The translations under genes were made by a program, and so were the position numbers. The notes beneath the pieces are model-generated. The model had not been told where the DNA came from, did not search any database, and saw only the letters and a program-made list of their open reading frames with translations. DNA of 49,178 bases from Chara braunii (Eukaryota > Streptophyta > Charophyceae > Charales > Characeae). Below, one piece after another: positions 32,122-40,465 of this stretch (its first letter is position 1; each line of letters starts with the position of its first letter). The stretch spans positions 1,091,709 through 1,140,886 of the forward strand of contig BFEA01000471.1 of NCBI GenBank assembly GCA_003427395.1, written 5' to 3'.

Positions 32122-33690
32122 TTATGGCTTGCTGTGCTTGCCCCGATATATATGGCGTTGAGGAAGGAAGCTCAGTATACGCATGATTAGGTCCTCAGGC
32201 AAATGCTCCCATCGTGATCCTTTGAAGATGCACTGCAACAGCCTGCGTCGCAACCTGGTCGTATCTCTGAGGAGGCACGGTCGAAGTCTGCAAGTGATCA
32301 CGCAGGCGTCGAAGTCCACATGATTTCCAGTGTGTATTCGACTCAAGGAAGCGGCCACGGGAATCAGGCGTTCCAACTCCGAAGCGCCGGCGTAGGAGAG
32401 GTATCCGTGAGAGAGAGACGCTTCGTGTAGCTTCCTCAGGGCCTGAATGTCTTCGGCCTTCATGCTGGACAAATCGCAACCGTCCGCTGCTTCAGGGGCC
32501 CAACAAGTCAAGAAGGGGTCTCGGTGATGAGCGGCACTAGAGAAGGAGGAGGACGACGACGACGACGACGAGGAGGAGGAGGACCTGTCAGCCTGCTGAG
32601 GAGGAGGAGGAGGAGGAGGGTGTGAACAGGCAAATGGGCGGTCTTGATCGAGTTCCAAGCGCCCGGAAAACTTTAGCATCGTCGGAACATCGCCGTGCGG
32701 CTTGTACCTTTTTGCAACAATGCATTCAGACTCCTGGACCAGCCTGACTTCTGTCCAGTGGTCAGCGAAGGGACCGCCAGCTCTCGCGCCGTCGGCTATG
32801 GCAATTAGCGCATCCGTCTGGCGATCATAGACTTTCGCAAACCAGCCTGTTTCATCGGCAGGCACGGTGGCGTCCAACATGAACATCCGTAACGAAAAGC
32901 GCTGGCCGTCGATTCCCGCCAGATCGAAATCGATCAGATGGGCTCGAAAACCCTCGTCGACGTCGTAATCCCCTTGTGCCATCTCGCTCCTCGCGTAGTC
33001 GTACAGTTGCTGAGCGATAACCTCGTCCGTCTCATTCCTGGCGTCCTCTCCGGAGCGGAGGAAACACCTCTCCCTCTCTGCAGCGTGATGGACGATGCAA
33101 AACTCTTTGAAATCGGCAGCCAAATAGTCCCTGAAAGACTGATCATAATCGTCATTCCCAAGATAACCTCTCTCCTCCTCCTCCTCCTCCTCCTCATCAT
33201 CATCATCATGATCATCACCACTGTCAACATCCACTGATGAAGCACACATTTTGTCGTTGTCTCTGTCCATCATCCTACAAGAAGAAGGCCCATCACTGCT
33301 ATCCTCCTGCTGCTGCACTCGGCCATTCGGGGCGTCAAGCCGTCTCCTTGAACGCGCCAAGAACTCGCCTACCATTTCCACCACATCGTACTTGTAAGGA
33401 TGGTATCCGTGGGTCGTGCAGAATTCCGTGAATCGGTTCAAAAAGTCTATGTGCCGGTTCGTCTTCAGCAAATGGACGCTGAGGGGTTCGTCGTCTAGAA
33501 AGGCCGACAGCCAAAAAGGGTCTTGCTTACTCCAAGAATGGGGCCATGACTGCGTGTCTAGCGTTGCTAATTGAGTCGGAAATACGTGATACTCCTCAAA
33601 GACGCTGTCTCGAAAGGCAGTAACGAAGTCGAGGACCACCTCCTCCTCATCCCACTGACAAGTATCAGGGCAAGTAACCACCTGGTCCAT
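32122..33690 (-). CDS. Unidentified 522-residue protein with C-terminal F-box-like helix
   Basis: This is the only long uninterrupted frame here that behaves like a host gene. I place the start at the ATG at 33690: the 69 codons upstream are encoded by a 75 bp tandem repeat and look like 5' leader. The protein starts MDQVVTCPDTC. It has an acidic run (about residues 157-173), Pro-7 (about 358-364) and Ser-15 (about 370-384) tracts encoded by simple repeats, and mixed globular sequence between. Near the end LPEDLIMRILSFLP (about 497-510) matches the first helix of an F-box, the Skp1-binding element of SCF ubiquitin ligases. A full F-box runs ~45 residues, but the frame stops 12 residues later. 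Either the domain is truncated or a further exon is missed. No intron is needed across 1.57 kb. I do not recognise the rest of the protein, and a function in ubiquitination is only suggested. Confidence 0.6.
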   Translation of the reverse strand: MDQVVTCPDTCQWDEEEVVLDFVTAFRDSVFEEYHVFPTQLATLDTQSWPHSWSKQDPFWLSAFLDDEPLSVHLLKTNRHIDFLNRFTEFCTTHGYHPYKYDVVEMVGEFLARSRRRLDAPNGRVQQQEDSSDGPSSCRMMDRDNDKMCASSVDVDSGDDHDDDDEEEEEEEERGYLGNDDYDQSFRDYLAADFKEFCIVHHAAERERCFLRSGEDARNETDEVIAQQLYDYARSEMAQGDYDVDEGFRAHLIDFDLAGIDGQRFSLRMFMLDATVPADETGWFAKVYDRQTDALIAIADGARAGGPFADHWTEVRLVQESECIVAKRYKPHGDVPTMLKFSGRLELDQDRPFACSHPPPPPPPQQADRSSSSSSSSSSSSSFSSAAHHRDPFLTCWAPEAADGCDLSSMKAEDIQALRKLHEASLSHGYLSYAGASELERLIPVAASLSRIHTGNHVDFDACVITCRLRPCLLRDTTRLRRRLLQCIFKGSRWEHLPEDLIMRILSFLPQRHIYRGKHSKP

Positions 33691-33776
33691 ATCGACTCTT
33701 CTTATGCTATTCGTTTTTTTCCTTTCTTGCCCTCTCAATCTTATGAGTTTTGTCTGATTGATTGCCAGTGATAGGT

Positions 33777-34001
33777 TGGTTCTTTCGTCGAAATAGTGAA
33801 TGGATCTCGTTTGATTGATCAATTGAACGACTGAGCGAGTGAGTGATGGGCTGGTTGGTTCGTCAAAAATTAGTGAATGGATCGTTTGATTGATCAATTG
33901 AACGAGTGAGCAAGTGAGTGATGGGTTGGTTGGTTCGCCGAAAAAATAGTGAATGGATCGTTTGATTGATCAATTGAACGAGTGAGCGAGTGACCGAGTG
34001 A
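33777..34001. repeat. Three 75 bp tandem units in the upstream region of the 522-residue gene
   Basis: Units at 33777-33851, 33852-33926 and 33927-34001 each contain TGGTTSKTTCG, TAGTGAATGGATC, GTTTGATTGATCAATTGAAC and GAGTGAGCGAGTGAGTGATG. They lie 90-310 bp upstream of the chosen start codon of the minus-strand gene. TTGATTGATCAATTGAA is locally palindromic. A promoter or leader role is possible but untested. Confidence 0.9.
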
Positions 34002-34019
34002 GTTAGTGAGTCAGAGAGT

Positions 34020-34358
34020 CAGTGAGTGAGTGAAGTGATCGATTTGCGTGGGAGATAGCAACCGGCTCAACCAGGCTTCGCAAGTGCTGGCAGGTGGAAG
34101 ACGATGAGACATAAAAAAAAAAAAAAAAAAAAAAAAGAATTACGATTCACGACAATACAGTAAGTAATCAGGAAAAGCGAGAGAAGTGAGTCAGTGAGTG
34201 AGTGAAGTGATCGATTTGCGTGGGAGACAGGAACCGGCTCAACCAGGCTTTGACACAACTGCTGGCAGGTGGAAGACGATGAGACATCCAAAAAATAATC
34301 ACTAGAAAAAGAATCACGATTAACGACAATACAGTAAGTAAGCAGGAACAGCGAGAGA
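34020..34358. repeat. Tandem duplication, two ~172 bp units, one with an expanded A-tract
   Basis: Both units share GTGAAGTGATCGATTTGCGT, GGGAGAYAGSAACCGGCTC, AACCAGGCTT, GCTGGCAGGTGGAAGACGAT, GAGACAT and GACAATACAGTAAGTAA. Where the second unit has CCAAAAAATAATCACTAGAA, the first has a pure ~25 nt A-run (34113-34137), suggesting A-tract expansion or a poly(A) insertion after duplication. Confidence 0.85.
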
Positions 34359-34481
34359 AAATGGCAGCACGAGGGTAGTAGTGAAGAGGAGACAGCAAAA
34401 GAGTTGGGATGTCCCACTCACAGTTTCGGAGGAATTGCTACTCGGCTTTTTCCATAGCAAAAGGAAGAAGAACAATGGATT

Positions 34482-34545
34482 CTCCCCACCAATAGATGGA
34501 GCTGTTTTGTTTGGAAAAAGAAAAAAGAAAAAAAAGAAGAAGAAA
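34482..34545 (+). mobile_element. Two-hairpin-core retroposon, copy 6, 5'-truncated (plus)
   Basis: Only the second hairpin side of the core remains: CTCCCCACCAATAGATGGAG then CTGTTTTGTTTGG and an A-rich tail with G interruptions. The GGGACGCTGG half is absent, consistent with 5' truncation at insertion. Confidence 0.75.
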
Positions 34546-34549
34546 GGGC

Positions 34550-35230
34550 AAAAGATGCTCGAACAAAGAAGCAGGCTCGACGAGGAAAGGCGGATGAACA
34601 GAAAAAAAGGGAGGCAAGTGATCAGGAAGAGGGGAATGAGAAAATTAAGGAAAGGAAGAGGGGAACGGGAAAAAAAGAGATGGACTGATATAGATCATCA
34701 TTTGAGAAATGAACAGAACGGACAGGTGACGTCTGGCAAATGCGGACAAGGTACAGAACAAGATGAAACAGTGATAAGCAGTGGCCAAAAGATCTGTTCG
34801 TAATCGCCCAATGATGGCATTCAAAAAAAGACACGAGGAACAGGATCAGCAAAAAATGAGAAACAGCAAAAAATAAGAACAGAAAGAACAAAAGACGGCG
34901 TCCGCAACGTGCCCACGATGATACGGATGATGATGCTGAGGACGGAGGACAAGGTGAGATCGAGAGACACACGGAGAAAAAAGACAAAGCAAAAGACAAA
35001 GAAAGGCGCAGAACGAAGGAGAAAAAGTCAGGTATGCGAGAGAGATCAAAGCCAAATCTGTGCTATATATAGTCTGTGAAGATGGTCCAAACTTGAGAGA
35101 AGCGTCAAAAGAAGAATGCACGAATGACAGAGCGGTAATCGCACCGCTAAAAGAAGAGGTGCCGTCTGATTGTTGACGGAGCAATATCAAGCTACGATAG
35201 CCGCGACTCTCCCTATTATGCCCTTCGATC
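34550..35230. other. Purine-rich DNA, no recognised gene
   Basis: A/G-rich on plus, with Lys/Arg/Glu-rich frames on plus and Ser/Phe-rich frames on minus; no domains. Confidence 0.4.
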
Positions 35231-35240
35231 CGATAGCTAA

Positions 35241-35250
35241 AAATCTACCA

Positions 35251-35285
<35 letters not shown>

Positions 35286-35290
35286 ACCAC
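35241..35290 (+). mobile_element. Poly(A)-only insertion with target-site duplication
   Basis: A pure A-run (about 35252-35282) lies between two copies of AAATCTACCAC, at 35241-35251 and 35280-35290. The duplicated target and the homopolymer are what a target-primed reverse transcription event leaves when only the A-tail is copied. The local frame reads AKNLPQ before and NLPQRG after the Lys run, again showing the duplicated target. Confidence 0.8.
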
Positions 35291-35853
35291 AACGCGGACC
35301 CTCCTATGAAATGAACGGGCATGTGGAGAATGCAATCGACCAGCTCTTCAATCCGTGACCAGTAGTGATGACACATAACATACAAGACAATCGAGTGGCT
35401 TGCCGTCCATTCACAGGCCGGATTTGACCGCATAGAGCTAGAGCTATACTACTTTTTTTCCTTTTTTTTTTTTTTCTTTTTTAACACGGGCCCAGCTATA
35501 TTACTAATAACTCTGTTGAACACGAATTTCGTGAGCGTATCTGACTGCAATTGCAGCCACAACGAAGTCAACAAAAAGTTCTCCGGATCCAAGAGTGCCC
35601 TCCTAGATCAGAGGTCCCATCTGTCGGCCATTTGGATCCAAGAATAAGGATCAATTATCGCTGGAGAACACACAATTTTTATGGTCCTCCGGACCCCAAT
35701 TATGGTCCTCGAGTTAATGTATAGATACTAAGACACTGTCCAGTGATGGCGTTTATGTCCACCTATCATGATGCTAGGCATAACAGAGTTGATCACTGCA
35801 GAGACCCTGCCATCTAGCAGCTGCAGTGCGCTGTATACATAGTACAAGACGGA

Positions 35854-35925
35854 GCCTACGACCGGACTTGAACCGGAGGCCTTTCCCTTACCAAGGGAAT
35901 GCTCTACCACCTGAGCTACGTGGGC
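35854..35925 (-). tRNA. tRNA-Thr (anticodon GGT), organelle/bacterial type
   Basis: On minus the 72 nt sequence folds as a cloverleaf: acceptor GCCCACG against CGTAGGC (one C-A mismatch), D-stem GCTC/GAGC, anticodon stem TTCCC/GGGAA with loop TTGGTAA, T-arm TCCGG-TTCAAGT-CCGGT (one T-T mismatch). The anticodon GGT reads Thr codons ACC/ACT; nuclear plant genes normally use AGT, so the GGT form and the TTCAAGT loop fit a mitochondrial (or bacterial) origin. No CCA is encoded. The two mismatches hint at decay. It lies 13 bp downstream of tRNA-Ala on the same strand. Confidence 0.85.
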
Positions 35926-35938
35926 TCACGGGGAAATT

Positions 35939-36010
35939 GGAGACGATCGGACTTGAACCGATAACTTCATACTTGCAAAACATGTGTTCTACCACTTGAA
36001 CTACGCCCCC
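35939..36010 (-). tRNA. tRNA-Ala (anticodon TGC), organelle/bacterial type
   Basis: On minus: acceptor GGGGGCG against CGTCTCC (pairs and two wobbles), D-stem GTTC/GAAC, anticodon stem CATGT/GTATG (two wobbles) with loop TTTGCAA, T-arm ATCGG-TTCAAGT-CCGAT. Anticodon TGC gives Ala. The full cloverleaf is intact. CCA is not encoded. The TGC-A-A loop and TTCAAGT resemble organellar tRNAs. The tandem Ala-Thr arrangement suggests a piece of mitochondrial DNA in the nucleus, though no neighbouring mitochondrial protein gene is recognisable. Confidence 0.85.
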
Positions 36011-36059
36011 GACGGAAGGCCAGCGATGCATCTAATCCGTCCCTACCAGTGCATCTATG

Positions 36060-36140
36060 TCCCGATGATGCTTCAGATAGAGTACGCGCAATCCCGATGA
36101 TGCTTCAGATAGAATACGCACAATCCCGATGATACATCAG
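36060..36140. repeat. 32 bp tandem repeat, 2.5 units
   Basis: TCCCGATGATGCTTCAGATA followed by GARTACGCRCAA is repeated at 36060-36091 and 36092-36123. A partial, diverged unit (TCCCGATGATACATCAGG) follows. It lies 50 bp upstream of tRNA-Ala. Confidence 0.85.
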
Positions 36141-36194
36141 GCGATCTACGGGCAGAAACACAGACACACCCCTTGTCGTTCTGTCTCAGCGTTG

Positions 36195-36604
36195 TCATGG
36201 TTCTTCCTAGCCTACGCTAAGGAAAAGGACCATGGTCCACGGTGCATCGGACGGCCATTCAGGGTACAACACAGAGCTGTATGAAAACAAAAAACGGGCC
36301 ATCGTGACGATTCCCCAAGGCGGCAAGCTATATCGCGATGGATTCCATAGCTATCTGAGATCTATTCAGTTAGACAGAAAAGGAGGAGAGGAGAAAAGGC
36401 GAGGAGAAGAGTACAGGGGAAGAGGAGTCATGGTTCTTCCTAGCCTACGCTAAGGATAAGAACCATGGTCCTCGGCGCATGGACGGCCATTAAGGGTACA
36501 ACACAGCACAGGACGAAAACAAACGGACCATCGTGACCGTGCCAAAGGTGGCAAGCTATATCGCGATGGATTCCATAGCTATCTGATATCTATTCGTCTA
36601 GTAG
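36195..36604. repeat. Direct duplication, ~172 bp units, period ~233 bp
   Basis: Units 36195-36369 and 36428-36597 both contain TCATGGTTCTTCCTAGCC, TACGCTAAGGA, ACCATGGTCC, GACGGCCATT, GGGTACAACACAG, GGCAAGCTATATCGCGATGG and ATTCCATAGCTATCTGA. Purine-rich spacers follow each. Unit 1 contains the perfect palindrome GGACCATGGTCC. No coding frame is conserved between units. Confidence 0.9.
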
Positions 36605-37285
36605 TCAGAAAGGGAGAAGACGAGAAAGACAGGGAGAAGCGTAGAGGTGAAGAGGACAGGAGAAAAGGAGAGGAGAATAGGAGAGCAGATGTCCGTACCG
36701 TCGCAAACAAGAGAGGAGAAAAGGAGAGAATTTTTTCCTGCCGCGAGAAAGAGGAGAGGGAGGAAGGAGGAGATGTTCGTGCATTCACTTTTCTTCCCGG
36801 CAAGACGAGAGAATGGTCCCCCTCCTCCTCCTGCTCCTGCTGCTCCGACGACGATTAGCACAAGCGCTGATTGAGTAAGTGACAAGCACCGAACATCATG
36901 AGGGTGCTTGTAGAACCCCTCGCTGGGACACAGCGGGGTCCCGATAGAGTGGCTTCCATACCTTCGACTTAAGCTCTTGTAAACTCACCACAAACGGTGA
37001 TGATTTCGTAACCGCCCTACCGAGATGCTAGGGTGCGCGGGCCCGTTGAAATTACGCACGCACGACAACGTGCTTAATCGCTCGCCCTGTCCTAATCGAG
37101 GCTTAGTCAACTTCAGTTATACATCCCATAACCAAGAAAGTAAGGCGAACCTGACGATGATTGGGGTCACGATAAACAGTAACACGTACAGTGCCGAACA
37201 GCAATTGACGAGGAAAATTGTGCCGTACAACGCTCATAGTCTATTTAGCCGTTGTTGTTAGAGTGTACGCACGTGACGATGACAT
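36605..37285. other. No recognised gene
   Basis: A purine-rich first half is followed by balanced sequence. Short frames only, no domain, no RNA gene. Confidence 0.35.
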
Positions 37286-37287
37286 CC

Positions 37288-37290
<3 letters not shown>

Positions 37291-37375
<85 letters not shown>
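37291..37375. repeat. (TC)n microsatellite
   Basis: About 85 bp of uninterrupted TC dinucleotides. Confidence 0.95.
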
Positions 37376-37379
<4 letters not shown>

Positions 37380-38780
37380 TCCCGCTAATACATATGGTAG
37401 ATATTGCCCGAGGCAGCGGAGAGCACAGAAAAATAGTTGAATTGATTACATCGCTAATTAGTGGTCGAAGAAACCAACCAAAGATTAGGACTTTAAAAAA
37501 AACTCGGCGATTCGTGTACACAGACCTCTTGGGGACAGAGGACGTCCCAAAAAGGAAAGTATTCAAACCGAGCTAGCAAGCAAGAGCAGGAGCGAGTACC
37601 CGCAACTGACCCACTTGGGGACGGTCTTGCGTGGGTGGGATGCCTTGCACAGTCGGGATGGCGGTGGTATACAGCAATGATTTTTTTATGTTAAAAAAAA
37701 AAAAAAAGCTATATTCTTCTCTCAATTTCACCTCACACTACCTACCTACCACTACTCCTAATTGTAAGCATACGGGGAACCGCGTAGCGGCCAGAAGGCC
37801 CAGAACCGTGTTCACGAGAGAACATGCGGGGGCTCAACTCAGCTGTAATCCCAAATCACAATCTGCTTCAAATTCCACATCTGAGTCCAGACACGTCAGC
37901 TTCCACCACCGCTGGATGGCAGTATGTACAGCGGCAGACGGCTGCGGTTGTCCTGAACGGATTTGGAAGAAGAAAATGGCCAGATTCATTCATTTGAAAA
38001 GTCCCGCCCTTCGGGACAACTCTCATATGCAAAATGCAGACATCCGAGCCGCCAAAGCCGCAGCAGTAACTAGCGGTTACCTACACCAGCTTCTGGACTC
38101 TGCAACACCTCGACATTGACGTCTCGCTGCATAGTCTAAATCCCCTTGGAAGTCACGTAAGAGAGTGAAGTCTCAAGAGGGAAGCAAACAAGCCCCCGCC
38201 AGGGTTCAGACTTCAGACGGAATCCTGTTGAGAAAGACCCGCGGAAGAGAAGGCAGGAACAGCATTCGCTTCAGCATATTGGTCGCGCATGGCCACCGGT
38301 GCACATCGGCAGATCAGCGGCTTCTCCTGCCTCCCATCGGGCTGGCGACACCCATCATCGCCATCACACCAACAAATAAACGAAAATCATCCGACGTGGC
38401 ATATCCACCCCGATTCAGTTCAGGGCCCTATGCCCTTTCTTCACATTGGATGTAGCTGTCGCTTGCGTCGGAAACATCGTCACCACCGCACTTTTCCCGA
38501 TGACGCCGCACCGCACCGGGACCTCCTTGGTTCGTTCAATCTCTGTAGAGAGCTCTGGACGGACGGGAGGCGACGATCGAACCGTGGTAAATTGCCGGAC
38601 CGGACGAGAGGGCCTCGTTGCACCACAAGTTCAGTGCAAGAACTGATCATCGAGTGCATTTGTCCCTCTCCAGCCCCAAGGACCCGAGGAGATCGAGGAA
38701 TGGTCGGAAGTCCTTCACACAATTGGACACCGGAGCACCAAATAGCCCAGAGCCAGCTAGAGAATTATTCAATATCCCAC
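37380..38780. other. No recognised gene
   Basis: The longest plus-strand frames (162 and 167 codons near 37.6-38.1 and 38.3-38.8 kb) overlap others and have no recognisable motif. A TTTTTTTATGTT-A15 segment at 37680-37707 may be another retroposon tail. Confidence 0.35.
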
Positions 38781-38792
38781 CATCCAATCTAA

Positions 38793-38880
38793 GGGACGCT
38801 GGACCCTTTTTTCAGCGGCTGTTGCTCCCCAGCAAGAGACTGGAGCCATCAACTGCGCAAAACCTCTTCTTTTTTTTTTG
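38793..38880 (+). mobile_element. Two-hairpin-core retroposon, copy 7, diverged (plus)
   Basis: Core GGGACGCTGGACCCTTTTTT, CAGCGGCTGTTGCTCCCCAG, CAAGAGACTGGAGCC, then copy-specific sequence without a clear A-tail. The second hairpin (GCTCC/GGAGC) is kept although its loop has changed. Confidence 0.65.
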
Positions 38881-39002
38881 AAAACCACAAGTACACGGCG
38901 CCTTGCAGTCCGAAACTTGCCGCCACAAGAAAACGAGGCCGTATAAAAATATAAAAACAAGAAAATTATAAAAAAAAACAACGAGACCGAAACGTCAATC
39001 CA

Positions 39003-39580
39003 GCGGCCTAGCTCAGTTGGTAAGGCACGCAAGTGGCATTCAGGAGGTCTAGAGTTCAGTTCCGGTCATGTACCTTCCTGGGCAAGCTTGGCGTCCGTCC
39101 CCCCAAGTGGCATTTAGCAAAGACTGCGATGTTCATAGGGGGTGGGGACTGGAGGGGAGGCACAGTGACTGGCCCATGGAAGAAGCTCAGTCATGCTACC
39201 AGCAGCTGCGATACCTGCCCCTGGCCGCTCCTGTAGCAGGTATCGCACCTGCTGGTACTCCCGCATGTTTCGTTGGAGCCCTGAGCACAGATGTGACTGC
39301 TACGGGGTTCCCTGTAATACTACAATGACAATACAAAAGGCCTGAAAGGTAGTCCTGTCCAGATGTGACAGGTAACTGAATGGGTTGGGCTTAAGGAATT
39401 AGCCTGAAAAATATATAATGACAATACAAAAGGCCTGACAATACAAAAGGCCTGAAAGTTAGTCCTGTCCAGATTTGACAGGTAACTGAATTGGTTGCGC
39501 TTAAAGAATTAACCTTCAAAAGTATATAATGACAATAAAAACGGCCTGAAAGGCGGTCCTGTCCAGATTTGACAGGTAAC
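39003..39580 (+). mobile_element. tRNA-headed SINE-like element, 5' part (split by LINE D)
   Basis: The head has a Pol III box A, TAGCTCAGTTGG (39009-39020), and a box B-like GAGTTCAGTTCC (39052-39063), spaced as in tRNA genes. Its acceptor and anticodon arms no longer pair, so it is tRNA-derived, not a tRNA. The body contains a 22 bp-arm hairpin (39197-39257). The tail is about three copies of a ~100 bp unit (GGCCTGAAAGGTAGTCCTGT, CCAGATTTGACAGGTAACTG, AATTGGTTGCGCTTAAAG, AATTARCCT, then ATATATAATGACAATA). The third unit stops at GACAGGTAAC (39580), where LINE D begins, and resumes at 47725. Confidence 0.65.
39197..39257. repeat. Near-perfect 22 bp hairpin in the SINE-like body
   Basis: TACCAGCAGCTGCGATACCTGC pairs with GCAGGTATCGCACCTGCTGGTA with one mismatch and a 17 nt loop. 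Arms at 39197-39218 and 39236-39257. Confidence 0.85.
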
Positions 39581-39742
39581 TTCTTTTTTAATTATTTTTT
39601 CTAATAGAAAACGTTCAGTTGGATTGCCAAAGAATATTTGATAGAGGCCGGGAACCTCACAACTCAACCCTGAAGTTATCCCGGCAGCATCAGCCGGTTT
39701 AGCTTTGAGTACCACACCCCTTAATTCCTCCTATCTATTTAA

Positions 39743-39943
39743 ACCACCAGTACCTGGCCCAGCTATCGAAGCGGAGCCTCCCAGCCCCCTGCGCGCCAAG
39801 TCCTGCTGAACCGCCGTCGGTCTTTTTCGTTTTCATTTTGACAGTGGCCTCCAGCCAATGCGGTCCGGTAGGCCGAAGCCCGAATGCCGCGGCGCATTAA
39901 CGGGGAAGCTCCGCGGCCGATAGCTGGGCCAAGTACTGGTGGT
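39743..39943. mobile_element. MITE with ~40 bp terminal inverted repeats flanked by TTAA
   Basis: The left end, ACCACCAGTACCTGGCCC then AGCTATCGAAGCGGAGC, is mirrored by the right end (GCTCCGCGGCCGATAGCT then GGGCCAAGTACTGGTGGT), about 38 paired positions with four mismatches. TTAA is present directly outside both ends (39739-39742 and 39944-39947). With a 201 bp length and no coding capacity it is a non-autonomous DNA transposon. TTAA is the piggyBac target, but the termini do not look like typical piggyBac ends. A 3 bp TAA/TTA target of the PIF/Harbinger type is an alternative. It sits in the 3' UTR of LINE D. Confidence 0.85.
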
Positions 39944-40101
39944 TTAACTGAACACGCTGTTATTCTTAAACGATCTGACCTTGACAGTCCCTAACGCTAC
40001 TGTTTGTTGTGCCTCGTGTCTGCAAGTGAACTCTTTTCCTATCTTGGAAGTTCATTCTGTGCATATTTTAATATTGGCGAAATGTGGAGATAGATTGAAA
40101 C

Positions 40102-40255
40102 CTTTTTTTTTTTTTTTTTTTTTTTTAAACACCCCCTGCAATGCTAGTGCTGCTGATACAGGCAGGCATCACTAGCACCCGGGGAGAGGCTCCATCTATT
40201 GGTGGGGAGCATCACCTGCTGGAAAACGGGTCCAGCGTCCCTTACACAGAACGAA
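40102..40255 (-). mobile_element. Two-hairpin-core retroposon, copy 8, long form, with target-site duplication
   Basis: On minus: a 14 nt leader (TTCGTTCTGTGTAA), the core GGGACGCTGGACCCGTTTTC ... CTCCCCACCAATAGATGGAG, the second module CCTCTCCCCGGGTGCTAGTG, ATGCCTGCCTGTATCAGCAG, CACTAGCATTGCAGGGGG, then TGTTT and a ~24 nt A-tail (T-run from 40103). Perfect 15 bp direct repeats GAGATAGATTGAAAC flank it at 40087-40101 and 40256-40270. This is the best-preserved member and fixes the element's ends. It lies within the 3' UTR of LINE D. Confidence 0.9.
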
Positions 40256-40465
40256 GAGATAGATTGAAACTTACGAAACTTATCTCTAAGGATAGCTTCC
40301 TGCCCTACCCTACTTCTGGGACTAGCTCGGCCCAGAGGAGCTCGTCCTGTTCCTACTGACTTTCTCCTAGTGGCCCACTGCGGCCTTACTTCAATCAAGT
40401 GTCCTGGTTGGTACTCTGAAACTACTCCTCGTCATGACACTCTGTCCATAATTCTCCTACCTAAT

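Noticed and set aside
33688-33897. Upstream start codon giving a 591-residue protein
   Set aside because: The extra N-terminus is translated from the 75 bp tandem units and has no independent support; the ATG at 33690 is preferred.
39003-39075. A functional tRNA gene at the head of the SINE-like element
   Set aside because: Boxes A and B are present, but the acceptor and anticodon stems do not pair; it is tRNA-derived.
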